A stretch of 11,085 nucleotides of DNA from Paracoccaceae bacterium (GTDB taxonomy: Bacteria > Pseudomonadota > Alphaproteobacteria > Rhodobacterales > Rhodobacteraceae), in NCBI GenBank assembly GCA_013214715.1, contig JABSSB010000038.1:17221-28305 (forward strand). Reading direction: 5' to 3'. Below the pieces are notes generated by a model that did not search any database, was not told where the DNA came from, and worked only from the letters and a program-made list of their open reading frames with translations. A program made the translations under genes and the position numbers. Positions 7,473 to 11,085 of the stretch are shown piece by piece. The number at the start of each line of letters is the position of its first letter. Positions within the stretch are counted from its first letter, which is position 1.

Positions 7473-7500
7473 TTGAACCCGGGCCAGCACCGCGTATCTT
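7473..7500 (+). promoter_or_regulatory. Possible weak promoter before the M16 pair
   Basis: TTGAAC (7473-7478) and TATCTT (7495-7500), 16 bases apart, each match four of six consensus bases. They lie in the 78-base gap between the lipoprotein gene and the first M16 gene, about 25 bases before its ATG. The pair of protease genes could therefore have its own start in addition to read-through. This is a pattern match only. Confidence 0.22.
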
Positions 7501-7524
7501 TCCCTGTGATAGAAGGGGAGAGCT

Positions 7525-8862
7525 ATGCTGCGAAGGTTCCTGACATTCCTGGCCTGTGCCGCTCTGGCGAGCATAGCCAGCGCCGAAGAAACGCCGGTCA
7601 CTCATTTCACGCTCGATAACGGGCTGGAACTGGTGGTGGTGGAAGATCACCGCGCGCCGGTGGTTCAGCATATGATCTGGTATCGCGTGGGCGCGGCGGA
7701 TGAGCCGCCCGGTGCCTCGGGCGTGGCGCATTTTCTGGAACATCTGATGTTCAAGGGCACCGAGAATATGGAGGCTGGTGAATTCAGCCGCGTGGTGGCC
7801 GAAAATGGTGGGCGCGACAATGCGTTCACCAGCTATGATTACACCGCCTATTTTCAGCGCGTCGCCGCGGACCGTCTGGGCCTGATGATGCAGATGGAAG
7901 CGGACCGTATGCGTAATTTGGCGCTCACAGAGGACGATGTGCTGACCGAACGCGACGTGATTTTGGAAGAACGCAGCCAGCGCACCGACAGCAACCCACG
8001 CGCCCTGTTCGGCGAACAAATGAACGCCACCATGTTCATGAACCACGGCTACAGCGTGCCCGTCATCGGGTGGCGGCACGAGATGGAGACGCTGGACATG
8101 GAGGATGTGACATCCTTCTACCGCACCCATTACGGGCCAAATAACGCGGTTCTGGTCGTGTCCGGCGATGTCGTGCCCGATGAGGTTCTGGCCCTCGCGC
8201 AGGAGTATTACGGCCCGATCCCCGCCAAAACCGATTTGCCAGAGCGCACCCGCACACAAGAGCCGCCGCATCTGGCCCCGCGTCGCCTGACGCTGGCTGA
8301 CCCGCGGGTGTCGCAACCTTATGTCAGCCGCTCTTACCTGGCACCTGAACGCAATAGCGGCGATCAACGCGAAGCGGCCGCGCTGGAATTGCTGGCCGAA
8401 GTGCTGGGCGGTGGTGTGACGTCCGTCCTGCGTGACCGCCTGCAATTTGAAACGCAAGAGGCGCTTTGGGTCGGCGCGTTCTATAACGGCATGTCTTTGG
8501 ATCAGACCTCTTTCGGGCTGGTGATCGTGCCGGCGCAGGGTGTGTCTCTGGAAGAGGCCGAGGCCGCACTGGATCGCGAAATTGCGACCTTCCTTGAAAC
8601 CGGGGTCGATCCGGAACAGCTGGATCGGATCAAATTGCTCTATCGCGCGTCGCAGATTTATGCCCGTGACGATGTGGACGGGATCGCCCGACGTTATGGT
8701 CAGGCGATGACCACGGGGCTGGCAGTCGAAGATGTGCAGGCCTGGCCGGACATCGTGCAGTCCATTACCGGTGAAGAAATTGTCGCGGCCGCGCGCAAAG
8801 TGCTACGCGCTGACACATCCGTGACCGGCTGGCTCACCAGCCCCGATCAGGAGGAAAGCTGA
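7525..8862 (+). CDS. Exported M16-family zinc peptidase (catalytic partner)
   Basis: A 445-residue M16 (pitrilysin/insulinase, MPP-like) metallopeptidase. A Sec signal peptide (MLRRFLTFLACAALASIASA, cleavage after Ala20) directs it to the periplasm. The inverted zinc motif HFLEH is at 69-73 (His69, Glu72 as base, His73), followed by LMFKGT. The distal zinc ligand lies in VILEERS (Glu148/149), about 76 residues downstream, as the family requires. FYRTHYGPNNAVLVVSGDV is the usual end of the first domain. The C-terminal half (LAEVLGGGVTSVLRDRL onward) has the M16 fold but lacks the RxxxGLxY substrate motif, suggesting it needs a partner. The ATG has a strong AGGGGAG site. Its stop overlaps the next gene's start by one base (TGATG). 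Substrates are unknown; relatives degrade peptides, including signal and imported peptides. Confidence 0.93.
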   Translation: MLRRFLTFLACAALASIASAEETPVTHFTLDNGLELVVVEDHRAPVVQHMIWYRVGAADEPPGASGVAHFLEHLMFKGTENMEAGEFSRVVAENGGRDNAFTSYDYTAYFQRVAADRLGLMMQMEADRMRNLALTEDDVLTERDVILEERSQRTDSNPRALFGEQMNATMFMNHGYSVPVIGWRHEMETLDMEDVTSFYRTHYGPNNAVLVVSGDVVPDEVLALAQEYYGPIPAKTDLPERTRTQEPPHLAPRRLTLADPRVSQPYVSRSYLAPERNSGDQREAAALELLAEVLGGGVTSVLRDRLQFETQEALWVGAFYNGMSLDQTSFGLVIVPAQGVSLEEAEAALDREIATFLETGVDPEQLDRIKLLYRASQIYARDDVDGIARRYGQAMTTGLAVEDVQAWPDIVQSITGEEIVAAARKVLRADTSVTGWLTSPDQEES

Positions 8863-10178
8863 TGCTGCGTCGATTTGTTGCTGCGATCGCTTTGATCTGG
8901 TCCAGCGCCTCGCTGGCTCTGGCCGAGGTCGAGATTCAGGAAATCACCACGCCCGGCGGTATCACCGCTTGGCTGGTCGAAGATCATTCGATCCCGTTCA
9001 CTGCGCTTGAACTGGTGTTCCGGGGCGGCACGTCGTTGGATCAGCCGGGTAAGCGTGGCGCCACCAATCTGATGATGGGGCTGCTGGAAGAAGGCGCGGG
9101 CGATCGGGACGCACGCGCCTATGCGCGGCGGCTTGAGGAACTCGCAGCCTCAATCAGCTATGACGCCTCTGATGACGAACTGAGTATCTCTGCGCAGTTT
9201 CTGACCGAAAACCGCGATGAGGTTCTGCCGCTTTTGGCCGACACGATCCACCGGCCCCGGTTTGACCAGGATGCGCTGGACCGTGTGCGGGCGCAGGTGA
9301 TTTCGGGCCTGCAATCGGATCAGAATGACCCAAACGAACTGGCGTCGGCTGCATTGTCGTTAGGCGCGCATGGCGATCACCCCTATGGCAGCGATGGCAG
9401 CGGGACAGTGGATAGCGTGTCAGCTCTGACACGCGACGACATCATCGCTGCGCATCAGGGCGGGCTGGCGATGGACCGGCTCTATGTCGGGGCTGTGGGC
9501 GATATCACACCCGAAGATCTGGCTGTTCTGCTGGACACGCTGTTGGCTGATCTGCCCGAAACCGGCGCACTGATGCCGGACGACGCCCCGGTGAATATCT
9601 CGGGCGGGGTCACGGTGGTCGATTTCGACACGCCGCAATCGGTTGCGCTTTTTGGCCACGAAGGCATCATGCGCGACGATCCTGATTTCTTTGCCGCCTT
9701 CATTCTCAATCACATCATGGGTGGTGGCGGTTTCTCCAGCCGGTTGATGCAGGAAGTTCGCGAAAAGCGCGGGCTGACCTATGGCATAAATACGTTCCTC
9801 GTGCCCAAGGATCATGCTGCGTTGTATCTGGGCTCGGTCGCAACAGGGAATGACCGCATGGCTGAAACGGTCGAGGTCGTGCGGGGTATCTGGACCGATC
9901 TGGCTGAAAACGGCGTGACGCAGGAAGAGTTGAACGCGGCCAAGACCTATCTGACGGGGGCTTATCCGTTGCGCTTTGACGGCAATGCGCCGATCGCGCG
10001 GATCATGGTGGGTATGCAGGTCACAGGCCTGCCGGTAGATTACATCGCCACCCGCAATGACAAGATCAACGCCGTGACGCTGGACGAGGTCAATGCCGTG
10101 GCGCGCCGGCTTCTTCAGCCTGAAAAGCTGCATTTCTATATCGCGGGCCGCCCTGAAGGGCTGGAAACCACAAACTGA
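8862..10178 (+). CDS. Exported M16-family protein lacking the zinc site (non-catalytic partner)
   Basis: A 438-residue M16 protein with its own signal peptide (MLRRFVAAIALIWSSASLALA, cleavage about Ala21). Where the partner has HFLEH, this protein reads NLMMG at the same residue numbers (69-73), so both zinc histidines and the catalytic glutamate are lost. It keeps a Gly-rich loop (HIMGGGGFSSRL, 284-295) and VREKRGLTYG (299-308) with Arg300 and Tyr307, the residues that hold substrate in M16 enzymes. It also has HPYG (173-176) and the ALTRDDI segment. This is the arrangement of alpha/beta mitochondrial processing peptidase and of bacterial two-subunit M16B proteases. Its ATG overlaps the upstream stop (TGATG), with GGAGGA inside the upstream gene, so translation is coupled and equimolar production is likely. 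A hairpin follows the stop closely. Confidence 0.93.
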   Translation: MLRRFVAAIALIWSSASLALAEVEIQEITTPGGITAWLVEDHSIPFTALELVFRGGTSLDQPGKRGATNLMMGLLEEGAGDRDARAYARRLEELAASISYDASDDELSISAQFLTENRDEVLPLLADTIHRPRFDQDALDRVRAQVISGLQSDQNDPNELASAALSLGAHGDHPYGSDGSGTVDSVSALTRDDIIAAHQGGLAMDRLYVGAVGDITPEDLAVLLDTLLADLPETGALMPDDAPVNISGGVTVVDFDTPQSVALFGHEGIMRDDPDFFAAFILNHIMGGGGFSSRLMQEVREKRGLTYGINTFLVPKDHAALYLGSVATGNDRMAETVEVVRGIWTDLAENGVTQEELNAAKTYLTGAYPLRFDGNAPIARIMVGMQVTGLPVDYIATRNDKINAVTLDEVNAVARRLLQPEKLHFYIAGRPEGLETTN

Positions 10179-10184
10179 TACTTG

Positions 10185-10215
10185 CTGCGCGGCGGGTGTT
10201 TAGCCTGCCGCGCAG
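10185..10215. terminator. GC-rich hairpin after the M16 genes, terminator-like
   Basis: CTGCGCGGCGGG (10185-10196) pairs with CCTGCCGCGCAG (10204-10215) around the seven-base loop TGTTTAG. The stem is 12 pairs with one G-T wobble, extendable by one G-C. It starts 7 bases after the second M16 stop. No T-run follows on either strand, so it is not a textbook intrinsic terminator. It may act with Rho or protect the 3' end. The loop contains the TAA of the minus-strand membrane ORF, so it could serve converging transcripts. Confidence 0.55.
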
Positions 10216-10530
10216 CGTGAGGCGTCGATCAGCCGGTCACTGGCTTTGAACAGCTTGAGAGATGACGTTTTGAAAGCTGTTGTCAGACTGATGAGCACAA
10301 GGCTCGTCGCGAGGATGCTCAGCCCGGCATAGGCGCAGCTTTGTCTCTTTGGTGAAACCAAACTGCATGATCGCAATAGAGCCAAGATAGACGCCCGTCC
10401 CAGTCAGACCGGCCCGATAGGTGGCGTCATCCACGGAAAAACTCATGGACACACCAAAAATCAAGACACACACGCAAAGCGTTACTTGATGGGTGATTGA
10501 GTCATCACCTGACCAGTCTGGTTTTCTCAC
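10200..10530 (-). pseudogene. Possible frameshifted small membrane protein
   Basis: Two overlapping minus-strand frames look like parts of one protein. The first opens at GTG 10530 and gives VRKPDWSGDD, then hydrophobic segments VTLCVCVLIFGVSM and TGTGVYLGSIAIMQFGF, before turning into charged, low-complexity sequence. The second, one base out of phase, reads QSCAYAGLSILATSLVLISL as a hydrophobic segment, then a Lys/Arg-containing tail ending at the TAA at 10202-10200. Joining them near 10350-10335 would give about 110 residues with three membrane spans. No good Shine-Dalgarno precedes the GTG. The G+C is low and codons such as AGA and TCA occur. I do not recognise the family. It could also be non-coding with chance hydrophobic frames, or two small genes. 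Confidence 0.3.
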
Positions 10531-10550
10531 AGTCTCGCGGACGAGGGAGT

Positions 10551-10568
10551 GGCGGGGTTAACCCCGCC
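10551..10568. repeat. Perfect 18-base palindrome downstream of the ALDH-like gene
   Basis: GGCGGGGTTAACCCCGCC equals its own reverse complement. In RNA it would fold as a seven-pair all-GC stem (GGCGGGG/CCCCGCC) with a TTAA tetraloop. It lies 13 bases beyond the stop of the minus-strand ALDH-like gene and just before the possible GTG of the membrane ORF. It could be that gene's terminator (no T-run follows) or a copy of a dispersed REP-like repeat; the flanking GTAGGG on the minus strand resembles the lead of such intergenic repeats. Its nature is inference. Confidence 0.6.
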
Positions 10569-10581
10569 CTACGCAGCTTGC

Positions 10582-11085
10582 TTAGCCTTCGCCATAAGGC
10601 ACCCAGATGGTCTTGATCTCGGTCGCATGCTCCAGCGCCGGCCGCATAGACCCGCCCCAATCCTGTGCGCGCCCAAAATTGACCCAGCTGCGTTTGAGAT
10701 TTCCGGCCGCATTGCGTTCGATTTCGGCCGACAGATCGGTGGACGAAAAACTCCAGACCGCATCCAGATTCAGATGCGTGGCCAGTGGCTCAGCCAGGTC
10801 CGCATGGGCACCGGTCAGGATATTGACCACGCCGCCCGGCACGTCCGACGTATCCAGCACCTGATAGAAATCTGTCGCCGCCAGCGGATAGGGCTCGGAC
10901 GCGACCAGTATGACACGATTGCCCATCGCGATCGCCGGCGCCATTGCTCCGACAAGACCCAGAAGCGGTGCGTGATCGTCACACAAGACACCGATCGCCC
11001 CGACCGGCTCGCGCATGGCCAGCGCAACGCCGCGGATCGGCACGCCCTTGGCCTGACCATCCAGTTTGTCGGCCCAGGCCGCGGC
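10582..11085 (-). CDS. Aldehyde dehydrogenase-like protein, C-terminal fragment (runs off right edge)
   Basis: The frame is open to the window edge, giving the last 167 residues. ALDH features are REPVGAIGVL (the usual EPVG segment), MAPAIAMGNRVILVASEPYP (the PALAxGNxVxxKPSE motif with its lysine replaced) and VPGGVVNILTG. Beyond this, the segment aligning with the conserved ELGGK reads VNFGR, and the protein stops about 40 residues later at ATEIKTIWVPYGEG. No catalytic-cysteine domain follows. This fits the degenerate second domain of the roughly 780-residue tandem ALDH proteins I know from Rhodobacteraceae, where the first domain carries activity, but that part is outside the window. It converges on the M16 operon. 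The in-frame GTG at 11043 is internal and not the start. Confidence 0.85.
   Translation of the reverse strand, partial: AAAWADKLDGQAKGVPIRGVALAMREPVGAIGVLCDDHAPLLGLVGAMAPAIAMGNRVILVASEPYPLAATDFYQVLDTSDVPGGVVNILTGAHADLAEPLATHLNLDAVWSFSSTDLSAEIERNAAGNLKRSWVNFGRAQDWGGSMRPALEHATEIKTIWVPYGEG

Larger units (their letters stand above)
10179..10581. other. Region of about 400 bases without a confident gene
   Basis: Between the M16 pair and the converging ALDH-like gene I see no complete, well-supported gene. The stretch holds a GC-rich hairpin at its left end, a possible frameshifted membrane-protein gene on the minus strand, and a perfect palindrome at its right end. By hand count, G+C is about 52% over 10261-10500, visibly lower than the genes on either side. 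No tRNA, transposase remnant or CRISPR-like repeat was seen. Confidence 0.7.

Noticed and set aside
7450..8457. Minus-strand open frame of 335 codons opposite the first M16 gene
   Set aside because: It is antisense to conserved peptidase motifs, with His/Arg/Gln-rich composition and no recognisable domain.

Overview
The window looks like core chromosome of a Rhodobacterales alphaproteobacterium, probably the Roseobacter group. The base composition is high in G+C with strong third-position bias. The gene order rbfA<>dapB, a DUF1674 gene diverging from rsmB, and heparinase-like > purH > lspA > DUF3035 lipoprotein > M16 > M16 is, as I recall, typical of that order. I recognised the families from motifs in the translations; no database was searched.

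Left part (1-1700). The first codons of rbfA (ribosome maturation) run leftward off the edge. They diverge from dapB (lysine and diaminopimelate synthesis), which is followed by a small exported protein of unknown function. A DUF1674/SDHAF4-type gene, a presumed assembly factor for succinate dehydrogenase, converges on that small gene and diverges from rsmB.

Centre (1707-6896). rsmB encodes a 16S rRNA m5C methyltransferase. A heparinase II/III-like protein follows. Then come purH (the last two steps of IMP synthesis) and lspA (lipoprotein signal peptidase). Heparinase-like, purH and lspA are packed closely enough to be one transcription unit, with only 5 bases between purH and lspA.

Right-centre (6928-10178). 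A DUF3035 lipoprotein, possibly the BAM subunit BamF, is a likely substrate of the LspA encoded just upstream. After it come two exported M16 peptidase-like proteins overlapping by one base (TGATG). The first has the zinc site HxxEH but not the R/Y substrate motif. The second has the R/Y motif but no zinc site. They look like the two halves of one periplasmic heterodimeric protease.

Right edge (10179-11085). About 400 bases carry no confident gene. They hold a strong GC-rich hairpin, a region of lower G+C with two overlapping minus-strand frames that look like one frameshifted small membrane protein, and a perfect 18-base palindrome. The C-terminal end of a degenerate aldehyde-dehydrogenase-like protein then enters from the right on the minus strand.

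Most of the window is ordinary housekeeping sequence. I found no undescribed defence, mobile or RNA system. The points most worth a second look are the split-motif M16 pair, the degenerate ALDH tail, and the low-G+C gap with its broken membrane ORF.
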